Assembly (NCBI RefSeq): GCF_018613065.1 | Contig: NZ_JAGGQW010000081.1 | Span: 1-10,677 of the forward strand | Reading direction: 5' to 3' | Origin: Bacillus sp. ISL-7 | Lineage (GTDB): Bacteria; Bacillota; Bacilli; Bacillales_B; DSM-18226 | Length of the DNA: 10,677 bases | Shown: positions 1-6,469 of the stretch, one piece after another | How positions within the stretch are numbered: the first letter of the stretch is position 1 | Layout of the letters: the number at the start of each line of letters is the position of its first letter | Translations under genes and position numbers: made by a program | The notes under the pieces: generated by a model | What the model saw: only the letters and a program-made list of their open reading frames with translations | Told to the model about the DNA's origin: nothing | Database searches by the model: none

Positions 1-76
1 TTTATAAGGCATACTCGTTTTTACAAACTTCTTCTGCATTATCTAGTTTTGAGGGAATGATTCCTCAATTAAATAG
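1..76 (+). other. 23S-5S rRNA intergenic spacer
   Basis: AT-rich spacer directly ahead of the 5S gene. It contains a short hairpin (51-56 pairing with 61-66, loop 57-60) and the run attatctagtttt, which I remember as typical of Bacillus 23S-5S spacers. The 3' end of 23S rRNA should lie just left of the window. No coding capacity is credible here, because the only frame open across it runs straight through the 5S gene. Confidence 0.7.
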
Positions 77-192
<116 letters not shown>

Positions 193-200
193 CATATCTT

Positions 201-231
201 AGAACAACTCATTATTGGGTTGTTCTTTTTG
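201..231 (+). terminator. Intrinsic terminator of the upstream rRNA operon
   Basis: Perfect stem agaacaac (201-208) with gttgttct (219-226), extendable by two pairs (209-210 with 217-218), followed by a T run at 227-230. It begins eight bases after the 5S gene, so it should end the rRNA operon transcript and insulate tcuA from rRNA transcription. Confidence 0.9.
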
Positions 232-326
232 TTATGTGGAGAAACTAATTTGTTTTTAGATGATTAGGGCCTTATTCAAGCGGCTCTAAGTACGTCTCAC
301 AGATTGTTTATCCTTTTGAAGGCTAG

Positions 327-345
327 CCATAAATATTATTTATGG
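327..345. promoter_or_regulatory. Probable LysR operator upstream of tcuA
   Basis: Perfect palindrome CCATAAATATTATTTATGG (9-bp arms around one central base). The same sequence with a single A-to-T change recurs at 2897-2915 in the divergent lysR/AbrB-gene intergenic region. A LysR site repeated at two loci beside a LysR gene is most simply read as the binding site of the regulator encoded at 2013-2876. Its centre lies 47 bases upstream of a candidate -10 (383-388), a position usual for LysR activation. Confidence 0.7.
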
Positions 346-382
346 AAAACAATCAAATAACGGTATTTTATTAATCGCTGTT

Positions 383-388
383 TATACC
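383..388 (+). promoter_or_regulatory. Candidate -10 element for tcuA
   Basis: TATACC lies 47 bp from the centre of the operator at 327-345, and no good -35 is seen, as expected for an activator-dependent promoter. The AbrB-gene promoter has a comparable TATACT 49 bp from its operator copy. The area also lies inside an inverted repeat (acggtat at 360-366, ataccgt at 384-390) of unknown role. The assignment is tentative. TACTAT at 390-395 is an alternative. Confidence 0.35.
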
Positions 389-433
389 GTACTATTTAGT
401 TAAGGAAACACATGACTAATAGGAGGGGTAAAC

Positions 434-1933
434 GTGGATAAACGAAATTATGATGTAGTTGTAGTTGGGGCAGGGAATGCAGCTTTGTGTGCAGCGATTG
501 CGGCAAAGGAAAATGGTGCTGAAGTACTTGTTTTAGAGCGCGGGCCAGTAGAAAAGCGCGGAGGAAATTCATTTTTTACAGATGGAGCGATTCGTGTTGC
601 TTACAATAAGTTAGAAAACATAAGAAGAATAATAACTGATATAACGGATGAGGAAGCAGAAAAGATCGTAATGCCTGAATACACTCAATCTGACTTTTAT
701 AATGATCTAATGCGAGTAACAGACGGAAATAGTGATCCTGTACTAGCAAATCAGCTTATTGCTAAATCTTATGAAACACTTTCATGGATAAGTAATCATG
801 GAATTAAATTTGAATTAAATTACGAAAATCAATCCTTCGTACAAGATGGTAAACGTCACTTTTGGGGTGGACTTCCAATAAAAACTGAAGATAAGGGCGT
901 TGGTTTAATAAAAAGGCTCTTTGATCGAGCAGAAAAAATCGGGATTGATATCTGGTATAATTCGCGGGCAATTGAGTTAGTAACTGATAATGAAAATATT
1001 ACTGGCATTAAAATAGAACAAATCGAGAAAGTGACTACAATCAATACGTCTAGTGTAATTTTAGCTTGTGGTAGTTTTGAAGCGAACAAAAAAATGAGAA
1101 TTGAACATCTAGGAGAAGAATGGGAATCCGCGATTGTAAGAGGGACTGAATATAATACTGGAGACGGAATAACTATGGCTTTAGCAGTTGGTGCGCAAAA
1201 ATATGGTGAGTGGAATGGCTGTCACTCGATTGGAACAGATTATAATGCTCCTAAATTTGGTGACTTTAACAAGCCTGGTGATATATTTAAAAAATCTTCA
1301 TTTCCTCTTGGTCTTTTGATTAATAATGAGGGAAATAGATTTGTAGACGAAGGGGCAGATTTTCGGAACTACACATATGCAAAATATGGCCGCGAAGTCT
1401 TAAAACAGCCTGGTCATTCTGCTTTCCAACTTTTTGATGCTCAAGTACGTCCGATGCTTAGAAAGGAATACAATCTAGAAGAAGCCACTTATTATAAAGC
1501 GGATAGTCTTGAAGAATTAGCAGAATTGATGTCAGTTGATAAAGAACAATTTTTAAAAACGATAACAGAATTTAATGCGGCAGTTCAAGAAGGAGACTAT
1601 AATCCAACAGTGAAGGACGGAAAAGGAACAGTTGAAATTATTCCGCCAAAAACAAACTGGGCATTACGAATCGACCAAGCTCCTTTTTATGCATATCCAG
1701 TTACTTGTGGTATTACCTTTGCTTTTGGCGGATTACATGTAAATCCAGAAGGAGAGGTCTTAAACCAAGAAGGAAGACCTATAGCTGGGTTATTCGCTGC
1801 TGGTGAAATGGTCGGTGGCATCTTCTACAAAAATTATCCAGGTGGATCAGGATTAATGTCAGGAGCCGTTTTTGGAAAATTAGCTGGTACATCAGCTGCC
1901 AATTATTCTAAAGAAAAGATAAGTATTTCATAA
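434..1933 (+). CDS. tcuA: FAD-dependent tricarballylate dehydrogenase, TcuA family
   Basis: Predicted cytoplasmic flavoprotein of 499 residues in the fumarate reductase/succinate dehydrogenase flavoprotein family. TcuA oxidises tricarballylate to cis-aconitate. Visible features: an N-terminal dinucleotide fold VVVVGAGNAALCAAI (residues 8-22, the GxGNAA variant seen in TcuA) with a ribose-binding Glu35; a flavin loop RGGNSFFTDGAIRVA (42-56); and a C-terminal FAD/substrate segment FAFGGLHVNPEG then GLFAAGEMVGG and NYPGGSGLMSGAVFG. The start is GTG, five bases after an excellent AGGAGGGG site (421-428). It is transcribed alone between the 5S terminator and a terminator at 1946-1975. A LysR operator lies upstream. 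No TcuB, the membrane partner that reoxidises TcuA flavin in Salmonella, is in the window. Another 2-enoate/fumarate-type substrate cannot be excluded, but the motif set fits TcuA well. Confidence 0.88.
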   Translation: MDKRNYDVVVVGAGNAALCAAIAAKENGAEVLVLERGPVEKRGGNSFFTDGAIRVAYNKLENIRRIITDITDEEAEKIVMPEYTQSDFYNDLMRVTDGNSDPVLANQLIAKSYETLSWISNHGIKFELNYENQSFVQDGKRHFWGGLPIKTEDKGVGLIKRLFDRAEKIGIDIWYNSRAIELVTDNENITGIKIEQIEKVTTINTSSVILACGSFEANKKMRIEHLGEEWESAIVRGTEYNTGDGITMALAVGAQKYGEWNGCHSIGTDYNAPKFGDFNKPGDIFKKSSFPLGLLINNEGNRFVDEGADFRNYTYAKYGREVLKQPGHSAFQLFDAQVRPMLRKEYNLEEATYYKADSLEELAELMSVDKEQFLKTITEFNAAVQEGDYNPTVKDGKGTVEIIPPKTNWALRIDQAPFYAYPVTCGITFAFGGLHVNPEGEVLNQEGRPIAGLFAAGEMVGGIFYKNYPGGSGLMSGAVFGKLAGTSAANYSKEKISIS

Positions 1934-1945
1934 ATCACAATAAAA

Positions 1946-1975
1946 AAGCATCTGCCATGCCTCAGGCAGATGCTT
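1946..1975. terminator. Bidirectional terminator between tcuA and the first lysR gene
   Basis: An 11-bp stem (1946-1956 with 1965-1975) encloses an 8-base loop. On the minus strand it is followed by a clean T run (complement of 1942-1947), so it should end the lysR transcript. On the plus strand the tail is the weaker tctatt, probably enough for tcuA. It lies in the 79-bp convergent gap between the two genes. Confidence 0.85.
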
Positions 1976-2012
1976 CTATTAAATATAAAGACTGTACTTA
2001 AATGATTAACTT

Positions 2013-2876
2013 CTACCCTTTAAATTCATTTTCCATAAACTCAACAAATGCCTTAACAATGTTTAATTCTAATGAATCTTTGTGGTAGAACATCCATGTC
2101 TTACGGACAATGGGGTTGCCGTCAATGGTTGTAATATCCGTTTTATAAACATCATTGACATCATTTAAAATCAGGCTTGGCAGGATTGCATAGCCTAATC
2201 CATTAACAACCATTTTTTTGCAAGTATCCACTTTATCGACTTCTATACTGACAAGCGGTGGTTGGGTGAAATGTTCAGACCACCAATTATTGATGGAATT
2301 CTTCAACAGTGGGTCAGTATGATAATCGATTCTTGGTAAGTTAGGGAGGTTATGTATATCTATTTTTTCTTTAGAAGCGATACAAATGGTCTCTTCAAAT
2401 AATAAATGTTTGTGATCTTTCCAGCTGAAATCTCCTTTAACAATACCAATATGGACATCTTGATTGTAAATTAAATGGGCGATATGACTGCTAAAGCCAG
2501 TCGTTACTTTGAATTCAATAGTAGGATAACGTTCTTTGAATAGCTTTAATAGGTTAGGAAGCATGTAATCAGTAAAAAAGGTAGAGACACCTAATCTTAA
2601 TGTTCCTGCTACATTGTCCTCCATATTAAGAACATTTTCCTTAATTTTTTGTATGTTTAGAAGCATTTCATGCGCACTTTTCGCTAAATACTCTCCTTGT
2701 GGGGTAAATTGAACTCCACGTCTGCCTCGATTGACAATTTTTATCCCAAATTCCTTTTCTAATTGCTGTAAGCGGTTTGTCAAAGCTGGTTGAGAAATAT
2801 ACAAATGTTGAGCAGCCTTTGTAATGTTTTTTTCTTTATAGAGGGTTTGTAACACCATCCAATCTCGTTCATCCAA
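2013..2876 (-). CDS. LysR-family transcriptional regulator (first copy)
   Basis: DNA-binding regulator with a winged helix-turn-helix at the N-terminus (core NITKAAQHLYISQPALTNRL) and a type 2 periplasmic-binding-like effector domain (from GTLRLGVST onward). The frame is open to an ATG at 2900, but that start lacks a ribosome binding site and sits inside the operator palindrome. I prefer the TTG at 2876: GGTGG lies eight bases ahead, and the protein then begins (M)DERDW, matching MDEKDW of the paralogue at 6470-7336 and giving 288 residues. It is divergent from the AbrB-family gene and convergent with tcuA, and both of those have the same 19-bp palindrome upstream. It is therefore inferred to control both in response to a tricarboxylate. 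The effector is not visible from sequence. Confidence 0.9.
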   Translation of the reverse strand: MDERDWMVLQTLYKEKNITKAAQHLYISQPALTNRLQQLEKEFGIKIVNRGRRGVQFTPQGEYLAKSAHEMLLNIQKIKENVLNMEDNVAGTLRLGVSTFFTDYMLPNLLKLFKERYPTIEFKVTTGFSSHIAHLIYNQDVHIGIVKGDFSWKDHKHLLFEETICIASKEKIDIHNLPNLPRIDYHTDPLLKNSINNWWSEHFTQPPLVSIEVDKVDTCKKMVVNGLGYAILPSLILNDVNDVYKTDITTIDGNPIVRKTWMFYHKDSLELNIVKAFVEFMENEFKG

Positions 2877-2896
2877 ACTTATAACCACCATTTCTA

Positions 2897-2915
2897 CCAT
2901 TAATATTATTTATGG
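2897..2915. promoter_or_regulatory. Probable LysR operator in the divergent lysR/AbrB intergenic region
   Basis: CCATTAATATTATTTATGG differs by one base from the perfect palindrome upstream of tcuA. It lies 21-39 bases ahead of the preferred lysR start and covers the ATG at 2898-2900. Its centre is 49 bp upstream of a TATACT -10 for the AbrB gene, so binding could activate that gene and autoregulate lysR. Confidence 0.7.
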
Positions 2916-2952
2916 ATAATGATAATATTTTAATATTTTAACTATTTCTAAA

Positions 2953-2980
2953 ATTATACTATATTTGGTTTAAAAAGCAA
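2953..2980 (-). promoter_or_regulatory. Candidate promoter of the first lysR gene
   Basis: Read on the minus strand: -35 TTGCTT (2980-2975), 16-bp spacer, -10 TATAAT (2958-2953). Transcription would start near 2946, placing the operator copy about 30-50 bases downstream of the start, a geometry suited to self-repression. Confidence 0.55.
2955..2960 (+). promoter_or_regulatory. Candidate -10 of the AbrB-family gene
   Basis: TATACT with no recognisable -35, and the operator centre 49 bp upstream. It overlaps the TATAAT of the oppositely directed lysR promoter, so the two promoters would compete for polymerase. Expected start is near 2967, leaving a leader of about 56 bases. Confidence 0.4.
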
Positions 2981-3022
2981 AGATGACAAAATCACTTTAT
3001 CTTAATGAAAGAAGGATCCTGA

Positions 3023-4156
3023 ATGGAAAAACATAATCATTTTTTTCAATTTGTTTGGTTTGTAATAGTAAGTGGGCTAGGTGGATTTTTCCTCTCGTTA
3101 ACAGATCTCCCGATTGGATGGATGATTGGGACGCTCCTTACGGCAGCTTTTCTTTCTATACTTCGTCCGAATTTTTTGCATTTACTCTATACTCAAAATG
3201 GAATTCCAAAATATTGGTTATACATTGGACAATGTATCTTAGGAATTGAATTAGGCCAGAAAGTGAATACTTCCGTTCTATCCATTTTTAGAGAAAATTG
3301 GTCAACGATTATCATCATGCTTCTTTTATCAATCTTTTTTTCTTTACTATCGGGTATTGTTTTATGGAAGTTCAGTAAATTGGATATGTTAACAAGTTTT
3401 TTTGCTACTGCACCTGGCGGGCTTTCCTCAATCCCTGGTATTGCAGAAGAAGTTGGCGCAAATACTGGTGTTGTAAGTATTATTCAGGCAATGCGTGTAT
3501 TTTTAGTTATCATTACGACCCCTGTCATGATCTCTTTCTTGTTCGGTCATTCTGACTATCACCATGCAGTTGCGGCGACAGAATCATCATCAACATTTGA
3601 AGGAGCGCAACTTGCTTTGACCATTTTATTTGTGTTTATAGCGTGGATTGGCTATCATATCGGGAAATTTTTGAAGTTTCCAGCTCCATGGCTGATTGGA
3701 GGGATGATTAGTGTTGCGGCAGTTAAATCCTCTGGATCTGTTCTTATTGGATTTGATCTTGTAGCTTGGTGGCCTCATAGTTTAATCATCATATCGCAAA
3801 TTTTTATTGGGGCAAGCATTGGCTCGCGTTTTAATAAAAATATGTTTATCGGATTAAACCGAACTTTGATCGTTTCATTTTTAGGGACAATCGGCTTAAT
3901 TGTAACAGTGTTTATCTGTGCGTACTTTGTATCAATTTTTACTAATATAACATTTCTGACTGCAGGTTTAGCATTTGCACCTGGTGGAATTGCAGAAATG
4001 ACAACAACAGCTCTCGTTTTGAATGGTGACGCTACATTTGTCGTAGCGGTACAAGTGCTCAGGGTCGTCACTGTCTGTATTACCCTTCCTCCTTTTTTTC
4101 GATTTTTAAAATACCTAGAAGTCAAAAAGAAATCTCACACTAATCTATCCGCATAG
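3023..4156 (+). CDS. AbrB-family (PF05145) integral membrane protein, putative transporter
   Basis: Polytopic membrane protein of 377 residues with about ten hydrophobic segments. It shows the internal duplication of this family. First half: LPIGWMIG (29-36) then TAPGGLSSIPGIAEEVG and IIQAMRVFLVII. Second half: FPAPWLIGGM then FAPGGIAEMTTTALVLNG and AVQVLRVV. The family was misleadingly named ammonia monooxygenase/AbrB and is unrelated to the transition-state regulator AbrB. Its substrate is generally unknown. Divergent from a LysR gene and sharing an operator with tcuA, it is a candidate importer or exporter of tricarballylate or a related acid; that role is inference. The start ATG follows gaagga (3011-3016) with good spacing. 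The stop lies 13 bases before the first possible yyaC start, with no terminator visible between them. Confidence 0.88.
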   Translation: MEKHNHFFQFVWFVIVSGLGGFFLSLTDLPIGWMIGTLLTAAFLSILRPNFLHLLYTQNGIPKYWLYIGQCILGIELGQKVNTSVLSIFRENWSTIIIMLLLSIFFSLLSGIVLWKFSKLDMLTSFFATAPGGLSSIPGIAEEVGANTGVVSIIQAMRVFLVIITTPVMISFLFGHSDYHHAVAATESSSTFEGAQLALTILFVFIAWIGYHIGKFLKFPAPWLIGGMISVAAVKSSGSVLIGFDLVAWWPHSLIIISQIFIGASIGSRFNKNMFIGLNRTLIVSFLGTIGLIVTVFICAYFVSIFTNITFLTAGLAFAPGGIAEMTTTALVLNGDATFVVAVQVLRVVTVCITLPPFFRFLKYLEVKKKSHTNLSA

Positions 4157-4178
4157 GTTTTAGGGTATAATGATTTTA
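4151..4178 (+). promoter_or_regulatory. Candidate forespore (sigma-G type) promoter of yyaC
   Basis: GCATA (4151-4155) fits the sigma-G -35 consensus GHATR. After 16 bases, GATTTTA (4172-4178) fits the -10 consensus CATNHTA except for the first base. The -35 overlaps the last codons of the AbrB-family gene. The 16-bp spacing is slightly short, and the match could be chance in AT-rich DNA. If real, transcription starts near 4185 and the first ATG of the frame (4170) is excluded. Confidence 0.35.
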
Positions 4179-4217
4179 TCAGCTATGTGCCGGAAAATAA
4201 ATTTAAGGGTGATGGTC

Positions 4218-4820
4218 GTGTGTCCTTTTTATTATGAAAAAGACAAAAAGAATGAAGAAGCCATTTCATATTATGTAAAATCAAATGAAAAAACGGAAGA
4301 AAAAGATAGTGAATTATTAGCATTTAATATAAGAGAAATAATTCACCAATCATCACCAGAGGTTCACGATATTGTCTTTTTATGCATAGGTTCGGACCGA
4401 TATGTGGGTGATTCATTAGGTCCATTAGTAGGAACGATGCTAAAAGAACGCCAAGTTCCTTTTCGTGTATATGGAACATTGGAAGAACCTGTACATGCAT
4501 TTAACTTAAAAGGAATATTGAAGGAGATCAATAAACAATTTAAAAAGCCGTTAGTTATTAGTATCGATGCCTCCATCGGTACTAAAGAACAAGTTGGTCA
4601 TGTGATGTTTAAAGAAGGACCTTTAACTCCTGGGAAAGCCCTTGAAAAGATGCTCCCAGAAGTAGGAGATTACCATTTCGTTGGGTTTGTAAATTATATA
4701 GATCCTTTACCAACTTCTCAATTTTTAAATGACACCCGCTTATATACGGTTATGAATCTTGCAAAAACAATTGTAAAAGTAATTACTAAAATTAGGGTAA
4801 ATGATGATAAAGAGCGTTAG
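4218..4820 (+). CDS. yyaC: YyaC family spore protein (DUF1256)
   Basis: Belongs to the YyaC/DUF1256 family of sporulation proteins, related in fold to the germination protease GPR and hydrogenase-maturation peptidases. Recognisable motifs are FLCIGSDRYVGDSLGPLVG, VYGTLEEPVHAFNL and VISIDASIG, with candidate acidic residues in GDSLGP and IDAS. The frame opens at ATG 4170 (216 aa), but that ATG has only a poor AGGG site and overlaps a possible promoter. GTG 4218, eight bases after aaggg, gives 200 aa, close to the 205 aa I recall for the B. subtilis protein. ATG 4212 is also possible but too close to aaggg. It is followed by a terminator at 4859-4908. It has no evident tie to the surrounding tricarboxylate genes. 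Family call is sure; start is not. Confidence 0.85.
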   Translation: MCPFYYEKDKKNEEAISYYVKSNEKTEEKDSELLAFNIREIIHQSSPEVHDIVFLCIGSDRYVGDSLGPLVGTMLKERQVPFRVYGTLEEPVHAFNLKGILKEINKQFKKPLVISIDASIGTKEQVGHVMFKEGPLTPGKALEKMLPEVGDYHFVGFVNYIDPLPTSQFLNDTRLYTVMNLAKTIVKVITKIRVNDDKER

Positions 4821-4858
4821 AAAATATCTTTTTTTGTTTCATATATTGATAAAAAATA

Positions 4859-4908
4859 GAGCCTTCCCGAATCGGTTTCGTAACTAATTTGGGAGGCTCA
4901 ATTTTTAT
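4859..4908. terminator. Bidirectional terminator between yyaC and citMHS
   Basis: A 9-bp stem (4859-4867 with 4891-4899, one G-U) with a long loop. It is followed by atttttatt on the plus strand and by tattttttat on the minus strand, so it can end both convergent genes. Confidence 0.85.
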
Positions 4909-4946
4909 TATCGAATCTATTGGAGATCTAACAATGAAATGAAGTA

Positions 4947-6257
4947 TTAGCTGATTGCACTTGTTAAAAAGGCAACAGCAATAATGACTAAAGAACAAAG
5001 GAGAGTCCATTTAAACGCATAACGTTGAAATTCTCCGATATCTGTTTTCACCATCCCTACTAATAAAAGAGTGGATGCTACAAGTGGGCTTAGAAAATGT
5101 ACAGGTTGCCCTAATACAGATGCTCTTGCAATTTCTAAAGGACTTACCCCATAGGCCGCTCCTGCTTCCGCTAGAATTGGTAAAACTCCAAAGTAATAAG
5201 CGTCGTTGGATAATACGAAAGTAAATGGCATGCTAGTTAGGGCAACGACAAGTGGGAAGAAGGAACCTACAGATTCTGGAATGATTGATACTAATGCATG
5301 TGAAATAGCATCTACCATTTTTGTTCCAGAAAAAATTCCTGAGAAGATACCGGCAGCAAACACTAGAATAACAACTGTTAAAGCATTTCCTGAGTGTGAC
5401 AAAATACGTTCTTTTTGCTGCTCAAAATTTGGATAGTTAATCATGGCCGCGAGTACAAATCCAATTAGAAATAAGATTGGAGCTGAAATTAACCCCATGA
5501 CCAAAACTACCATGATCGCTATTGTTAAAATAAAGTTTACCCATCTTAATTTAGGGCGCTTAATATCCTCTTGTAGGGCATAAGCGGCAGCTGCTTCACT
5601 TAATTGTAATGATTGTTGTGGAATTTCCTCAACATTGATCACACCAATTCTTGCTCTTTCCTTTTTTCCAAGAACAAAAGCGATAAAAAGAATACATCCC
5701 ATTCCTGATAACATTGTAGGTAATAGTGGGAGGAAAAATTCATTCGAATCAAGGCCTAAAGAAGCAACGGCTCTTGTAGCTGGTCCTCCCCAAGGCGTCA
5801 TCCCACTCATGATACTGACAGAGAGTAAAGAAATAGTTGCGAGAATAAGAGGGTTCATACCAATTCGAAGATAAAGCGCTAACATAGCAGAAATGGTAAT
5901 CATGTGAGTTGTCGTTCCATCGCCATCTAATGCTACTGTCATAGCAATAATTGCGGTTCCGATCGCGATTTTAACTGGATCACCCTTAACAAATTTCATC
6001 ATGTTATTGATTAATGGATCAAATAAGCCTGCATCAATTAAAATTCCGAAAAATAAAATCGCAAACAGGAGTAAGGCAGCTGAAGGAGCAACCTCTTTTA
6101 AACCATCTAACATCATACCACCGAGCTCTAAACCAAATCCACCAATTACTGCAAAAACTATTGGTACAATGACAAGTGCTGTAACTGGAGATAATTTTTT
6201 TGCCATAATCAGATAAGTAAATAAGACAACCATTGAAATTCCTAAAAAAGTAAGAAT
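4947..6257 (-). CDS. CitMHS-family citrate/tricarboxylate transporter
   Basis: Inner-membrane secondary transporter of the CitMHS family. Known members (CitM, CitH of Bacillus) import metal-citrate complexes with protons. The signature ALDGDGTTTHMITISAML lies near residues 109-126, and further family segments are TPWGGPATRAVASLGLD and LSNDAYYFGVLPILAEAGA. About eleven hydrophobic segments are visible. The first ATG is at 6233 (428 aa, preceded by AGGA). The frame extends upstream to an ATT at 6257 that lies six bases after a full AGGAGGGG site. The added residues (I/M)LTFLGIS resemble the N-terminus I remember for CitM, so I chose ATT (436 aa). It is preceded by a cre site and a box shared with the prpF-like gene. 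Aconitate or tricarballylate is a plausible substrate from context; metal-citrate is the default. Confidence 0.9.
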   Translation of the reverse strand: MLTFLGISMVVLFTYLIMAKKLSPVTALVIVPIVFAVIGGFGLELGGMMLDGLKEVAPSAALLLFAILFFGILIDAGLFDPLINNMMKFVKGDPVKIAIGTAIIAMTVALDGDGTTTHMITISAMLALYLRIGMNPLILATISLLSVSIMSGMTPWGGPATRAVASLGLDSNEFFLPLLPTMLSGMGCILFIAFVLGKKERARIGVINVEEIPQQSLQLSEAAAAYALQEDIKRPKLRWVNFILTIAIMVVLVMGLISAPILFLIGFVLAAMINYPNFEQQKERILSHSGNALTVVILVFAAGIFSGIFSGTKMVDAISHALVSIIPESVGSFFPLVVALTSMPFTFVLSNDAYYFGVLPILAEAGAAYGVSPLEIARASVLGQPVHFLSPLVASTLLLVGMVKTDIGEFQRYAFKWTLLCSLVIIAVAFLTSAIS

Positions 6258-6263
6258 ATGAAT

Positions 6264-6271
6264 CCCCTCCT
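6264..6271 (-). promoter_or_regulatory. Strong ribosome binding site suggesting an ATT start for citMHS
   Basis: On the minus strand this reads AGGAGGGG, the same site used by tcuA (421-428) and the mannosidase relic (8931-8938). The spacer attcat leads to ATT at 6257-6255, in frame with the transporter. The annotated-style ATG at 6233 is 30 bases away, too far for this site. It does have its own AGGA six bases ahead, so both starts may be used. Confidence 0.6.
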
Positions 6272-6276
6272 ATAAA

Positions 6277-6290
6277 AGAAATCGCTTACA
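6277..6290 (-). promoter_or_regulatory. cre site (CcpA) in the citMHS leader
   Basis: On the minus strand TGTAAGCGATTTCT matches the cre consensus TGWNANCGNTNWCA at every fixed position except the last. It lies just ahead of the ribosome binding site, downstream of the likely transcription start, where CcpA would act as a roadblock. CcpA repression is known for citM of B. subtilis. Confidence 0.65.
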
Positions 6291-6356
6291 AATAACTAAA
6301 ATTTGATTACTGCAAATATTGAGAAAACTGTTTCAAGAAATATTTCTTAGTTTTAC

Positions 6357-6390
6357 AATATAACACACGTATAAATAAGTAAAATATATA
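6357..6390 (-). promoter_or_regulatory. Upstream box and candidate -10 of citMHS
   Basis: On the minus strand TATATATTTTACTTAT (6390-6375) is identical at 15 of 16 positions to a box at 7392-7407 upstream of the prpF-like gene, in the same orientation relative to the gene it precedes. TATATT follows at 6362-6357 as a possible -10. This is a candidate binding site of the second LysR regulator. The low sequence complexity limits confidence. Confidence 0.4.
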
Positions 6391-6437
6391 ATTTTTATCT
6401 AATTTCTAAAAAAAAACTTATAATCCATAAAATAAAA

Positions 6438-6460
6438 AGAGGAATATTTCTCATTCCTCT
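6438..6460 (-). terminator. Terminator of the second lysR gene
   Basis: Perfect 8-bp stem (6438-6445 with 6453-6460) with a 7-base loop, starting ten bases after the lysR stop. On the minus strand it is followed by tttttatttt, the complement of 6428-6437. It separates lysR from citMHS, which is transcribed in the same direction. Confidence 0.85.
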
Positions 6461-6469
6461 CTAAATTAG

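Noticed and set aside
360..390. Inverted repeat acggtat/ataccgt upstream of tcuA
   Set aside because: Seven-base arms with a 17-base spacer, not repeated elsewhere in the window; overlaps the candidate -10 but cannot be called an operator on this alone.
3775..4125. Minus-strand frame of 116 codons within the AbrB-family gene
   Set aside because: Antisense shadow of a well supported membrane protein; no family features.
6335..6348. Perfect palindrome AAGAAATATTTCTT upstream of citMHS
   Set aside because: Short, AT-only apart from two G/C pairs, and not found at the prpF-like gene; could be chance.
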